Assembly: GCA_963575745.1 (NCBI GenBank)
Contig: CAUYUJ010014607.1
Coordinates: forward strand, 37,501-101,500
Reading direction: 5' to 3'
From: Prorocentrum cordatum
Taxonomy: Eukaryota; Sar; Dinophyceae; Prorocentrales; Prorocentraceae
Length of the DNA: 64,000 bases
Shown here in pieces: positions 41,521 through 52,206 of this stretch (positions are counted from its first letter, which is position 1; each line of letters starts with the position of its first letter). The notes under the pieces are model-generated. The model was given only the letters and a program-made list of their open reading frames with translations, had not been told where the DNA came from and made no database searches. A program made the position numbers and the translations under genes.

Positions 41521-41832
41521 TTGAGACGTGCGCCATGTACCAGTTTTTGAATTTTGTTTCAATTCTTGATTTCGAATTCATTGTGTTTCAATTTTTGATG
41601 ATGAACTCGTTATTACTGCATATCCAACTGTGCCAATGTGCCAGTTGTGCATGTGTTGTCATATATATATATATGTGTAGTTGTGTCAATGTACATATAT
41701 GTAGATATGTAATATGTATATATACATATATCAAGTGTGCCAATGTGCCAATGGTGCACAATGTGCCCTGGTGTCCGTGCGCCATGCATCATACGATGTG
41801 TGTATATATATATGTATACATAGAGAGAGAGA

Positions 41833-41878
<46 letters not shown>

Positions 41879-42060
41879 CGGCTGAAAACATAACAAACTC
41901 CTCGTCCCCCTCTTCCTCCTCCTCGAGACTCCGTCTCTCCACTTCCTCCTGCTCGAGCTCCCGCCAGGCCTCTTCCTCCCTCCTCCTCCTCATCTCCCTC
42001 CTCCTCCTCCTCCTCCTCCTCCTCCTCCTCCTCCTCCAGCATCCTCCTCTCCCTCCTCCT
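41521..42060. repeat. AT-richer junction, TA/GA microsatellites and CTC tract
   Basis: TTGAATTTTG-rich sequence (41545-41620), TATATA-type simple sequence (41660-41815), (GA)n at 41820-41878, then CTC at 41900-42060. No gene. Confidence 0.8.
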
Positions 42061-42202
42061 TGCCGCGCCGCGCGCGCGCGCGACGGCGCGGCAGGCTCGA
42101 GCGCGCTCGCGCGCGCGCTGCAGGCCCTGCCTGCGCGGGGTGCGCGGCCCTGCCGAGGCGCGCGGGGGGGTGGGGGAGCTATCGCGCCAGATCTGGCACG
42201 GT

Positions 42203-42248
42203 CGATCTCGCCCGAGGGTTGGGGCGCCCCAACCCTCGGGCGAGATCG
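42203..42248. repeat. Perfect 46-bp palindrome
   Basis: CGATCTCGCCCGAGGGTTGG is mirrored exactly by CCAACCCTCGGGCGAGATCG around a central GGCGCC. It lies about 90 bp before the first predicted exon of the next gene. Confidence 0.95.
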
Positions 42249-42339
42249 ATCTCGCCCGACTCGCGCCTCGAGGGCGGTGCCGTGTGCCAGAACTCGCGGA
42301 TAGTATGGGGGGCGCTGGCACGCCCGCCCACGAGGCGCG

Positions 42340-43436
42340 ATGTCGGGCGAGATCGTCGCAGAGAGGCTGGACGAGGCGTTCGAAAAGGCAGGGATCCCTT
42401 CCTGGTGCCCAGAGGACCTCCCTCCCTCTCCCCCATTCTCCTCCTCTCCTCCTCCTCCTCCACGCCCAGCACTTGACCCTCCTCCTCCTTCTCCTCCTCC
42501 TCCTCCTCATCCACGCCCTCATCCTTCCCCTCCTCGAGGAGCTCCTCTCCCTCCTCCTCCTCCTCCTCCTCCTCCTCCTCCTCCTCGTCGCCGTCGCCCA
42601 GCTAGGACATCCCGACGCCGCGATTGTTGAGAGAATTCCCTGGGCGAGAATGTGAGCGGCTCCGTCGGCACCTGAAGAAGGATTTCATAAAGCGGTACCG
42701 TTCGCACATGCAGTTGGTTAAGGCTTCCTCCTCCTGCTCCTGGTCATCCTCACTCCTGCTTCTCTTATCTTCTCTTGTCATGTCCTCTCCTCTCCTCTTC
42801 CTCCTCCTCCTCCTCCTCCTCCTCCTCCTCCCTTCTCCCACGCGCGCATGGCCCCCGCCCCCGTCCGCGAGGCGATGGCGCCCAAGCCTCCGCGGCATGC
42901 AAAGACAGCGACTGTGCCGGCACAGGCGCTGGCACAGGCGCGGGCGTCACGGGCGAGATGCGGATAGAATTGGTAGGGATATGAGTAGGAGGATAATGAG
43001 GAAGAGGAGGAAGAGGAGGAATAAGAGTCGGAATATGAGGATGGGATGATGGGAGGGTCCTCGAGGGCGAGGCGGAGGAGAAGGAGGAGCAGGAGGAGGA
43101 GGAGGGGGAGGAGGAGGAGGAGGAGGAGGAGGAGGAGGAGGAGGGGGAGGATGAAGGGGAGGAGGAGGAGGATCGAGGGAGGACCGCTCCGTTCGAAAGG
43201 ATGGGGGAGGAAGGTGGTGCGGGGAGGAAGGTGAGAGACGATCCGCGCGAGGCCCTCACGACAGACGCCCTTGTCGAGGGCATCCCGAACATCGCGGGCC
43301 CGCAGCCGCCACTTGGGGGTCGAGGAGGAGTGAGGAAAGGAACGGAGAAGCAGATGGGGGATGAGAATGAGGCGATGAGTCAGATCCAGAAGGGAGGAAG
43401 GGCGAGGGAGGAAGGGCATGCAAGTAATACTGAAAC

Positions 43437-43519
<83 letters not shown>

Positions 43520-46500
43520 CGAGAAACAAAAAAAACAGAAACGACAGAGAGGGAGAGCGAGAGAGAGAGAGAGAGGGCGAGAGTGGATGACGGGGAGAGA
43601 TCACGGAGGTACTCGAGTGGGAAGGTTAGTGGAGGAGCGAAGTGGGCAGGGAGGGAGGAGTGGGATCGATTCAGGAGAAGTGGGGTTCGAAGAGTGGGGG
43701 TGCAACGATGATTGAAAAGGAGGGGTGATCGATACACCGTCATCAGCGTCATGGCAGTCAATACGTTTGTCATCATCGTCACGGTCGTCATCATCGCAAG
43801 TTGTGTTACCAATCGTCTCAGCCTCATCGTCGCCACGATGTGATCGTAATCTTCGTCACGATGCCATCGTGACGAAGATCGTCGCGATGACATCGTCTCA
43901 CCCGCATCGTCAATCGTCATCATCGTCACGATGAATCGTCGTCCCTCCTGCCTCCCTGCCTCCCACCCCCTCGCCCTCGACTGCTGCTAGGCTTTCACGG
44001 CATCCCGCACTATGGTTCCGACCCGTGCACGTCGACCAGCCAGCGCCCACAGCTCGCAAGCATGACGGATATCGGGCGGGGTTGCGTGAGGAATGACGGT
44101 TGATGTTGGAGCGGAAGAGGGTAGTAGTAGGCAGAGTCGTGTAGATCGGTGGAAATCGACGGATCCGACGCGAAGGGATGGCGACGCCGACGCGACGGGA
44201 ACGTGAGAATGACGACGATCACGATGAAAAAAGGAGCGCATGATGAGGATCATCAGCATGAGGATGCGGAGGAGGAGCATCCAAGAGTATGAGGCTGAAG
44301 AGGATGAGGCCTGAGGGGTGGGTGGGCATGGGGCTGAAAGGGGACAAGGGGAAAGATGGGCAAAAGGGGGTGAAGTCATGGTCTTTCGTCACTCGCTCTG
44401 GGCGTTACTTGCGAACCGTCATGCTGGATCTCGATCCCCGCATCCCTCGCGCACATGCTCAGTATCGCCTTCCTAGTGCCTTCCCTCACGCATCCATCCA
44501 CCCTCCTCTGGGAGGACTTCGTCCCGACGATTGCCAACGTGGACCGCGTTAGCAACGGCTTGCGCGTGTCGCAGAAGACGATGGAGGCGCGAATGCGGCT
44601 TTCGTCACCACTCGCCCTCTGTCCCCCCCCTCCGTCGGAGAGGAAGAAGATGAGGAGACGGAGGAGGTGGGGGAGGAAGCTGAGGAGAAGAAGCAGGAGG
44701 ATGAGGCGGAGGAGGAGGAGGAGGAGGAGGAGGAGGCGCAGAAGGGGGAAGCGAAGGATGAAGTGGGGGAGGCGGAGGCGGAGGAGGATAAAGGGTCAGA
44801 GACGATGGTGGAGTAGGACATTCGAATAAAGAAGCACACTAGCATCGCAAAATAGTAGAAGGAAAGGTAGAGGGCAAGATAGAACACGGCATGACACGTA
44901 ATGAAGTGGGGTTTACCTAGATGGTCGGGTAGTAGGAGTCGGGCAGGATCACATAGTGTGAGCCCGCCCCAATTCAGTTGTTCCAGCTTCAATCGAGATT
45001 CGATCGACAGATCTGGGGGAGAGGAGGGAGCAGTCGTCAGCCCAACGTTCCCCTAGAGGCTGGCTGGGACAAAGCATGGGCGCACATATTCACTGAGCAG
45101 TACATCAAGTCGAAGGGCCGCAAGCCAAGCAAGATGATCATGCAGGGCTACAGGCGCCCTTCTTTTGATTGCACGCGAAGAGTGGATGGGGAGAGCGAGG
45201 AGGGAAGTACCATATTGGCGCGCTCGCTCAATGTCCTCCCCCATCCCCCCCTCCCCCCCTCCCCCCCATTCCCATCCACCTCATCCTCCTCCTACTCCTC
45301 CTCCTCATCCCACTCCTGCTCCACCTCCCCTTCCAAATACAACCCTTCACCCTCAGTCTCATCCTGCCTCTCCACCCTAACATCCTCGTCCTCCGCCTCC
45401 CCTTTCTGCTGCTGCTGCTCCTCCTGCTGCTCGCCGTCGTCTGCGTTATCGTCCTCCTCCCCGCCCAGACGTCGGGGCCCGCATTGCTTTCTTGTGGCGA
45501 CTTCGTGTAGCGATAATGTGTGGAGTATTGGGCTGGTCGCGGTCCGCCGTTCTTCTCAGCGGTGATATCGGACATGATGGCACCACCATCCCACATAATC
45601 ACCCGCCCCGCGATTGCAGGTTCGTGGAGCGCAGGTCCCTTCGCATCATGTTAGCCCACTTCCAGCGGGACAAGAATGCGCCAGACTCAGCGTCGCGCCT
45701 CGCAGCGTATGAAGAGGACTGTGACGGAGTGAGGTCGGGCAGGACGAGCTTGTTGAGCAGGAGGAGGATGAGCGAGAGCAGGAGGAGCAGGAGGAGCAGG
45801 AGTAGGATGAGAAATAGGAGGAAGAGTTACGAAGAGAGGCGGATGCTGGACAATAGTAGGACGAGCACGTTGAGCCTGGCGACGAGCAAACTTAGGACGA
45901 GCACGGGTAGCAAGAATAGGACGCGGAAGAGTAGGACGAGCCTGTTAAGCAGGAAGGGGGATGCTCAAGAGTAGGGGAAGAAGGCTATGAGGAGTACCAG
46001 GAGGAATAGTAGGACGAATACGAGTAGGAGGAGGAATCAGAGGAGGACTAGTAGGAGGAAGAGTCAGGAAGAGTAAGAGGAGGAAGAGGAGGAGCAGGAG
46101 GAGCAGGACATGTAGGACGACGAGTAGGATGGGCACGGGCAGCCAGGATGTATCCAGCTACGACGTCGAGGAGATCAGCGAAGCGGAGCTCAATCGCTAC
46201 TTCAAGATGCAGGCTGGAAAGGACGTTTTTTTTTTTTTTCCGTCCCAGAGCCGACCGCGAGGAGGAGAGGTAGGAGGAGGAGTACAGAAGGAGGAGGAGG
46301 GCTAGGCCGAGGAGGGGCAGAAGGAGGAGGAGGAGGAAGAGGAGGAGGAGGAATAGGAGGAGGAGGCGGGGTGCGAGGAGGAGGAGGAGGAGGAGGAGGA
46401 GGGGGAGGAGGAAGATGAGGAGGAGGAAGGAAGAAGAGGTGTACAGGAGGAGGGGTGGCCTCCCCCCCCTCCACCACCGCCTCATGCTTATGCTCCTCCT

Positions 46501-48587
46501 GCTCCTCCTGCTCCTCCTGCTCCTCCTGCCCCTCCTGGCCCCCTCTCGACCTCTCGCATCCACCTCTCCTCCCCCAAGATGCTGTCCCATCCCCCTCTTT
46601 CTCTCTCTCTCTCTCTCTCGCCTACGCCTTCCCTCCCCAACATGCTTCCCCAGGCCATGATGCTCATCCTCTCTCGTCTCGATCTCCCGTCTTCTCACCC
46701 CCACCTCCTGGACCTCCCCCTCCCTCCAGATCCTCCTCCACAGTAATGTGAGTGCAGGAACTGCAGGACCTCCAGATCCTCCTCCTCCAGATTCCCCCTC
46801 CAGTTAACATATGCAAGAGCAGGGCCCCGACGTCCTGGCGATCGCTGATGACACCCTCGTCGACTCGCTCGACGAGGGTGGCAGCAGCCTCGAGGCAGTG
46901 GTGCCAGCCAAGATTGAGGCTGGTGATCAGGCAGTGGTGCCAGCGTTGATTGAGGCTGGTGACGATGAGGCAGCGGTGCCAGCGTTGATTGAGGCTGGTG
47001 ACGATGAGGCAGTGGTGCCAGCCAAGATTGAGGCTGGTGGTGAGGCAGTGGTGCCAGCCAAGATTGAGGCTGGTGACGAGGCAGTGGTGCCAGCCGTCGC
47101 TGAGGCTGGTGACGAGGCAGTGGTGCCAGCGAAGATTGAGGCTGGTGACGTCGCAGCGGTGCCAGCGAAGATTGAGGCTGCGGCTGCAGTGGTGCCAGCG
47201 AAGATATCTGAGGCTGGTGACGTCGCAGTGGTGCCAACGGAGTCCGACTCCATCGAGTTCGCCGACTCCGTCGACGACGACGACGACGACGACGAGGTCG
47301 TCCCGACGATAACACCGCCGCCAGCGCTGCCCGCCTTCCCGTTCATGTCCAGCTTGACGGCCGTGAAGAGCGAGAAGAAGAAGAAGAAGAAGCCGAATGA
47401 GGATCGCAGGAGCGCGAAGGCGACGCCAGCTGGCGCGAGCGGCAGCGCTGGCGCGAGCGGCAGCGCTGGCGCGAGCGGCGGCGCTGGCGGCGGCAGCGCT
47501 GGCGCGGCGCTGGCCCCGTGGAGGCCGGCAGCTCCGCCCAAGGGCAGGGCAAAGGGCAAGGCCAAGGCGCTGCAGAAGAGGCCTGCAGCGGCGACGGCCA
47601 GCGCCCCGAGGAAGGCCGCCAAGGCCAAGGCCGCCAAGGCCGAGAAGAAGGAGGAGAAGGAGGAGGCCGCAGCCCCTGAGGAGGCCAAGGATGAGAGCCA
47701 GGAGGGCGAGGAGCCTGAGGAAGAAGAAGGCTGCACGGAGGAGGGCGAGGACGAGGGCGAGGAGGAGGAGCCAGCCGTGGACGAGCCCGAGGAGGAGGAG
47801 GAGGGGGGGCCCGCACCCGCGGCGGCCGCGGCGGCGCCGCCCGCGGGGCGCCAGATCATCTGGCCCCCCAGCTTCGAGGACTTCGGCGACGTGTACGAGT
47901 ACGCGCTCGACGACGGCACGGAGATGCGCCTGAAGCTGAGGAGCCGCCAGAGCGAGAAGATCGAGACCATCGCCTACCACGACGGCTCGACCTGGAAGCA
48001 GCTGGTCCAGGTCATGTGGAAGACCTTCGGCCCAGAGATGATCGAGCATCTCCAGGTCGAGACGCAGCAGCAGGCGGCGCTGGCCTTCATCCGCCACCTG
48101 TTCAACGAGATGTGCTACGCTGAGATCAAGATGGATTGCATCAAGACGACGGCGCTGAGCATGGAAGACACGGCCGTCCAGGAGCTTGGCCTGCCTCACG
48201 CTGTGGTGGTGGGGCAGGGTCGGGATGATATGGGTACGTAGTGCACCGCAGGGGTGCAAAGATAACCGCGCTTTGCGGCCTCGTGAGGGTCTGTCTTTAG
48301 GGTGGCCTCACGATCCTCAGCAGTCTATGCAGCACTCATATTTTGCAGATGCCCGTAGCTTTGATCCACCCGTGTTCGTGAGCGTTGCTGCAACAATGTT
48401 TGAGGCCGACCTGCATCGGCATGCCCTTACGTGAGTTCTCACGTTACGCATTTGGCTATCGATGGATATAAATCCATCGCTATCGTCCCTCATTCTCCCT
48501 CCTCCTCCCCTCCTCCATCGCTCCCGTTGCTCGGTGGGAGGCCGCGCTGATCTGCTTCGTCCACGCCGTGGTGGATGACATTTCCAC
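42340..48587 (+). CDS. Probable multi-exon gene 1, product unknown (5' and central exons)
   Basis: Protein-like plus-strand segments separated by GGA/CTC/GA repeats can be joined with matching phase. Proposed exons: 42340-42387 (ATG; MSGEIVAERLDEAFEK; GC donor), 42606-42716 (ERLRRHLKKDFIKRYRSH), about 43231-43320 (uncertain), 44477 to about 44586 (NVDRVSNGLRVSQKTME), 45041-45153 (AGWDKAWAHIFTEQYIKSKG; GC donor), 45620-45728 (RRSLRIMLAHFQRD), 46147-46224 (EEISEAELNRYFKM), 46823-48233, 48349-48377 and 48541-48587. Several joins restore a codon exactly, for example 45153 to 45620. An alternative frame exists at 42602-42651. No family is recognised. The last exon may be 50722-50811. The exon ends at 43.2-44.6 kb are the least certain. 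Confidence 0.5.
42400..42600. repeat. CTC tract in predicted intron 1
   Basis: Runs of CTC/CCT between the first two predicted exons of gene 1. Confidence 0.85.
43000..43165. repeat. GGA tract
   Basis: (GGA)n purine run in a predicted intron of gene 1. Confidence 0.88.
43437..43580. repeat. GA microsatellite
   Basis: (GA)n of about 100 bp with AAAGAGAGA and GCGAGAG interruptions. Confidence 0.93.
45725..46110. repeat. GAGGA/AGTAGGA tract
   Basis: Degenerate GAGCAGGAGGA and AGTAGGAxGA units fill the predicted intron between 45728 and 46147. Confidence 0.8.
46823..48233 (+). CDS. Large central exon of gene 1: VVPAKIEAGDEA repeats, Lys/Ala/Glu region and folded end
   Basis: The open frame spans 46811-48241 with an ATG at 46811; splice logic suggests the exon is 46823-48233, with acceptor AGAGCAG and donor GGTACGT. 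It has three parts. First, about ten imperfect 12-14 residue repeats based on VVPAKIEAGDEA (46895-47230), ending in an Asp run. Second, a low-complexity region with KKKKKK, AGASGSAGASG repeats, AAKAKAAKAEKKEEKEE and long Glu runs. Third, a C-terminal 140 residues that look folded: IIWPPSFEDFGDVYEYAL, YHDGSTWKQLVQVMWK and AALAFIRHLFNEMCYAEI. Lys/Ala-rich repeats recall chromatin-associated proteins, but this is only a compositional hint. Antisense frames here are GC shadows. Confidence 0.72.
48349..48377 (+). CDS. Small exon of gene 1
   Basis: Acceptor TATTTTGCAG, then GATGCCCG-type sequence giving DARSFDPPVF when joined to the phase-1 donor at 48233 (the split codon becomes GAT). The donor TTC-GTGAGC keeps phase 0 into the next segment at 48541 (ALICFVHAVVDDIST). 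A longer version using GTGAGT at 48431 is also possible. Confidence 0.5.
48541..48587 (+). CDS. Small exon of gene 1
   Basis: After GGTGGGAG the frame gives AALICFVHAVVDDIST and then a GTCAGT donor; the other two frames stop at once. Phase agrees with the 48377 donor. The frame also stays open to about 48660. Confidence 0.45.
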
Positions 48588-48734
48588 GTCAGTGTTGGAG
48601 GCCACCGCTTTGCCTAGCGATAGCAAGCCATCCTCCACGTCTCTCCTCCTCCCCTCCGCTGTCTATCGATCCGCCCCTGCAGTCATGCTGCATGGCCTAA
48701 TCTAGTCTTGCCACCCCCCTGCCATTCCCTCGAT

Positions 48735-48910
48735 CTCCGCCCCAAGGAGGAGGCCATGTGAGGATACATGAACGCACGGAGAACAGCAGCAGCAGAAACA
48801 GCAGTGATATCATGGGAGAGGATCCCCATAGAAGCGAGCACGCGTAATAATTCCAGGCTGGTTACTTCGCCTGGGAGCTTACCAACACGATCGGGATCAA
48901 CATGATGCTG
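48735..48910 (-). CDS. Candidate minus-strand exon, unassigned
   Basis: Read on the minus strand, this stretch gives GEVTSLELLRVLASMGIL and then AAAVLRAFMYPHMASSL, which is protein-like, while the plus strand is stop-rich. No motif. It conflicts with the plus-strand trend of the region and may be an isolated remnant. Confidence 0.22.
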
Positions 48911-48934
48911 ATCTCGATGTATTGTTTCTGAAGG

Positions 48935-49300
48935 CGAGCTCCTCCTCTCTCCCGTCCTCCTCCTCATCGTCCCCCTCATCCCCCTCCTCCTCCTCCTCCT
49001 CCTCCTCCCCATCTTCCTCCCCCCCTCTCCTACGCATCCTTCCTCCTCCACTTCCACCTCCTTCTCCGCCTCCTTCCCCTCTGCCTTCTCCTCCCCCTTT
49101 TTCCGAAGTTTCATCCTCCTCTTCCTCCTCCTCCTCCCCATCTTCCTCCCTTACCTCCCTGATCCTCTGATCCTCCAGGAGGGGTGGGGATATGCTGGGG
49201 GAGATGAATGGTGCTGGGAAGGAGGAGCGAGGCCACAGGAGGAGCGATGCTAGAGGGGATGAAGGAGCGAGGGGAAGGAGGAGTGAGGCTAGAGGAGTAC
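48935..49300. repeat. CTC tract and GGA tract back to back
   Basis: CTC/TCC simple sequence to about 49175, then GGAGGAGCGA purine-rich sequence to 49300. Confidence 0.82.
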
Positions 49301-50140
49301 ACGCCCATCCCTTGGCAGCAGGTGATCGCCTGAGCTGCATGCACAGCTCGGGCGATGTCAAGTTCAAATGCAGACCCGCTCCGCGGGGAGGGATTTGTCG
49401 CGACGCATGCTCGCTTCGCTTGCAAACGTGTTGCTGCATATCCTGCCTCATCCTTCTCGTGATCCTCCGTCTTCTCGATCGTCCGTTGCAAATCCTGGCG
49501 CGCGCCCAGTGTGTGAAATCAATACGCCGAGGGGTCCACTCGGATTGGATACATCGTTTCGCCCATATCACGCGGCCCCCGCCCCCAATCGCCCGAGTCC
49601 CGCCGAGATACCACGTGCATGTAGCATACCACGCGCCCAGTGTGTGAAATCAATACGCCGAAATACCACGTGCATGTAGCATACCACGGCATACCAGACA
49701 GTATCGTATCCCTTGGCAAGATGGGCGTGGTGCCAGCGTGACCTCGATGCCGCCGATCTCGCATTGACAGTTTGATGCTGAACGTGTGCATGCGCGTTCG
49801 CCTAAGAGGCCCGAGGATGATAAGACACACGGTATGTGTTATTGTGCAGCTTGCATTGCGTGACCTCTCCCCCACGCTTAAGTATGTCACGCTCCAGTTG
49901 CGTGGTCGCCCCACCCTGAACCCCGAGACTCGACGGCATATCTTGACCCTGCGCGTGCTCATGGAACATCGGGTCTTGATTGATGACATTCCCTTATGTG
50001 CCTCAGCTAGTGCAGACTGCTCAAGCACTTACTCCAGCTGGCGTTACTCCAGCGCTGGCGCCCGAGGGCCACCGAGCTGACTGCAGGCTGTCCGCAGGCG
50101 AGCGGGGAGATCACACCGTGCACGCTTGATGGTGAGATAG
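49301..50140. other. Region with weak exon-like stretches
   Basis: The plus strand at 49850-50030 reads LALRDLSPTLKY and RRHILTLRVLMEHRVLIDD after a GTGTTATTGTGCAG acceptor, and may be an exon of gene 1; phase to 48587 does not match without another exon. A 48-bp direct repeat containing GTGTGAAATCAATACGCCG is at 49508 and 49640. Confidence 0.35.
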
Positions 50141-50149
50141 TGTTGGCAC

Positions 50150-50285
50150 GTAAGGGTGTGTAGATGTGTGTGTGCGTGCGTGTGCGCGTGCGTGTGCGTG
50201 TGTGTGTGTGTGTGGGTGCGTGCGTGTGTGTGTGTGTGTGCATGCGTGCGTGCGTGTGCGTGCATGCGCGCACGGCGTGCACGAA
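50150..50285. repeat. TG/TGCG microsatellite
   Basis: (GT)n and GTGCGTGCG runs. Confidence 0.93.
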
Positions 50286-50721
50286 GAGCACGGTGGTGCA
50301 TGCAGGGGGGGGATGACTAGGAACAAAAAACTGATGTAACTGTAGTGATGTGCATGCGCATGCGTGCGTGGAGGGGGGGGGAGCAGAGGACGAACGGGAT
50401 GACGAAGACGGAAAAAATGAGACACATACGGAATACGAAGAATGAGACAAGGACGATCGGCACCGTGAAGACGACGATCACGATGAAAGGCCCAAAGGAC
50501 GACGAACGGGAGGACGATGACGGAACACGGGGAACATGCGGAGCAGGAGGAATGAGACAAGGAAGGGCATGTGGGATGATGAGCACCGTATATAGGACGA
50601 CCACGACTGCGAAATGCGCACGGGATATCGGATGAGGGTGATGAAGGGGGACAGGTGGTGACGGTTTCTGCAGTAAGCGTGGTCAAGGGCAAGTGGGGGG
50701 GAGCAGAGTCTGTCCGCCCAG

Positions 50722-50811
50722 GTGTACCTGGGCTTCCGCTGCGAGGCCGACGCACATGGACGCAGGCGCACGTATGACTCGGACACTCGCAAACTCGACC
50801 TGGAGCTCTGA
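50722..50811 (+). CDS. Candidate terminal exon
   Basis: After GTCTGTCCGCCCAG a 30-codon frame reads VYLGFRCEADAHGRRRTY, then DSDTRKLDLEL and TGA at 50809-50811. The acceptor is good and residue use is protein-like. It is the best candidate for the 3' exon of gene 1, but the link across 48.6-50.7 kb is not resolved. Confidence 0.4.
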   Translation: MYLGFRCEADAHGRRRTYDSDTRKLDLEL

Positions 50812-51159
50812 ATGTGGGCGCGGTGGGCCCTTGTCCCCTTCCCGCCCACCGCGCCCCTCGCCCGCCCGCGCACCACCCACCCACCCCAACGCACCACGTT
50901 AACCCCAGATCCCGTTGGACACCCCACCGTGCCCACCGAATACGTCACAACACCCCCTCGCGTCTCCCGAACCCCCCACGACACCCTGAATTTAATCCCC
51001 TGAAGACACCCCGCACCCCTTCATAGCCCGAACCCGCCCCGTGCACCCCTCGAACCCCATTTGCGCACGCTCGAACACGCATCGCGCCCGCCGACCAACC
51101 CGTCGCGCCGCGTTGGTTCACCCCGAAAGCCCCGCGGGTCGTTCCCCCTGTGCGCTGAT
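50812..51159. other. CCC-rich flank
   Basis: C-rich, G-poor sequence (CCCACCCACCCC, CCCTCGCGTC) without genes. Confidence 0.45.
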
Positions 51160-51660
51160 AATGTTTTCTAATGTTTTTTCATGTTTTTCATGTTTTTTTT
51201 TAATGTTGCGCGAATTCCGCAATGTTTCTTAATGTTCGTAATGTTTCCGATGTAACGTTTTCTAGCGTTTCTTAATGTTCGTAATGTCTCGTAATGTTTC
51301 ATAATGTTTCCTATGTAATGTTTGCTAATGTTTTTAATGTTCGTAATGTTTCTTAACGTTTCCTATGTGACGTTTTCTAACGTTTTCTAACGTTTTCTAA
51401 TGTTCGTAATGTTTCTTAATGTTTTTAATGTTCGTAATGTTTCTTAACGTTTCCTATGTAACGTTTTCTAACGTTTTCTAACGTTCGTAATGTTTCGTAA
51501 CGTTTCCGATGTAACGTTTTCTAACGTGTTCTAATGTTCGTAATGTTTCGTAACGTTTTCTATGTAACGTTTTCTAACGTTTTCTAATGTTCGTAATGTT
51601 TTTTTTTTTTAAAAAAAAAAACAGTTTTCTAATGTTTTCTAATGTTTTTTTAGTGTTTCC
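51160..51660. repeat. Array of TAATGTTTC/TAACGTTTTC units
   Basis: About 45 degenerate copies of a 10-11 bp unit based on GTAACGTTTTCTAA and TAATGTTTCGTAA, with a local A/T run (T10 then A11) near 51600. Confidence 0.93.
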
Positions 51661-51802
51661 TCATGTTTTCCCATGCGCGCGTCCAACCGCTCTGGCGCGT
51701 TTCATGCCCGCTTCCAACCGCTGGGAAACGATCGGGTGGCACCCTGCGAGCGCTGCAATGCGTTCAACACGCACCGCGGGACCCCCGAGCTCCCCGAGCG
51801 CC

Positions 51803-51835
51803 CCCCCCCCCCCCCCCCCCCCCCCCCCACCCCTG
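51803..51835. repeat. Poly-C run
   Basis: About 30 C residues, broken once by A near 51830. The opposite strand would be a G-run. Confidence 0.92.
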
Positions 51836-52206
51836 GCACCCCTTCCACCACGCTGCGGCGCCGCCGACCTCGCGCGCGAGGGCCCATGCGTGGCCCGCGC
51901 GCGGGCCTTGGTCGCCCCCATCCCCACGCTCGCCTTTTTCATGTGAAAATCCGTAGTATATAAGACGTGGGAAGCAGGGAAGTGCTGGGCCCGTGCCCTG
52001 TTAGTGCCCCTATGGGCTGCACAGGCGATCGGGGAGATCGCCCTTGGCCATTCCATGCCTGAATATTGCCACAAAAATGACGTGCGCGCGCGTTGCGTGC
52101 GTGTGCGCGTGCGTGCGTGTGTGTGCGTGTGCGTGTGAGAGGGGGAATTTAGAGTGGTGGGTAGCAGCACGTGGTCGATGTCTGAATATTGCCACGGCTA
52201 AGCATC
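51836..52206. other. Upstream region of gene 2
   Basis: Contains a TGCGTGCG/TGTG microsatellite (52080-52140) and GTCTGAATATTGCCACxG words at 52047 and 52180 as a direct repeat. No promoter motif is recognised. Confidence 0.4.

Noticed and set aside
46664-48259. 531-aa minus-strand frame opposite gene 1
   Set aside because: Leu/Arg/His-rich antisense shadow; the plus strand has splice signals and a protein-like domain.
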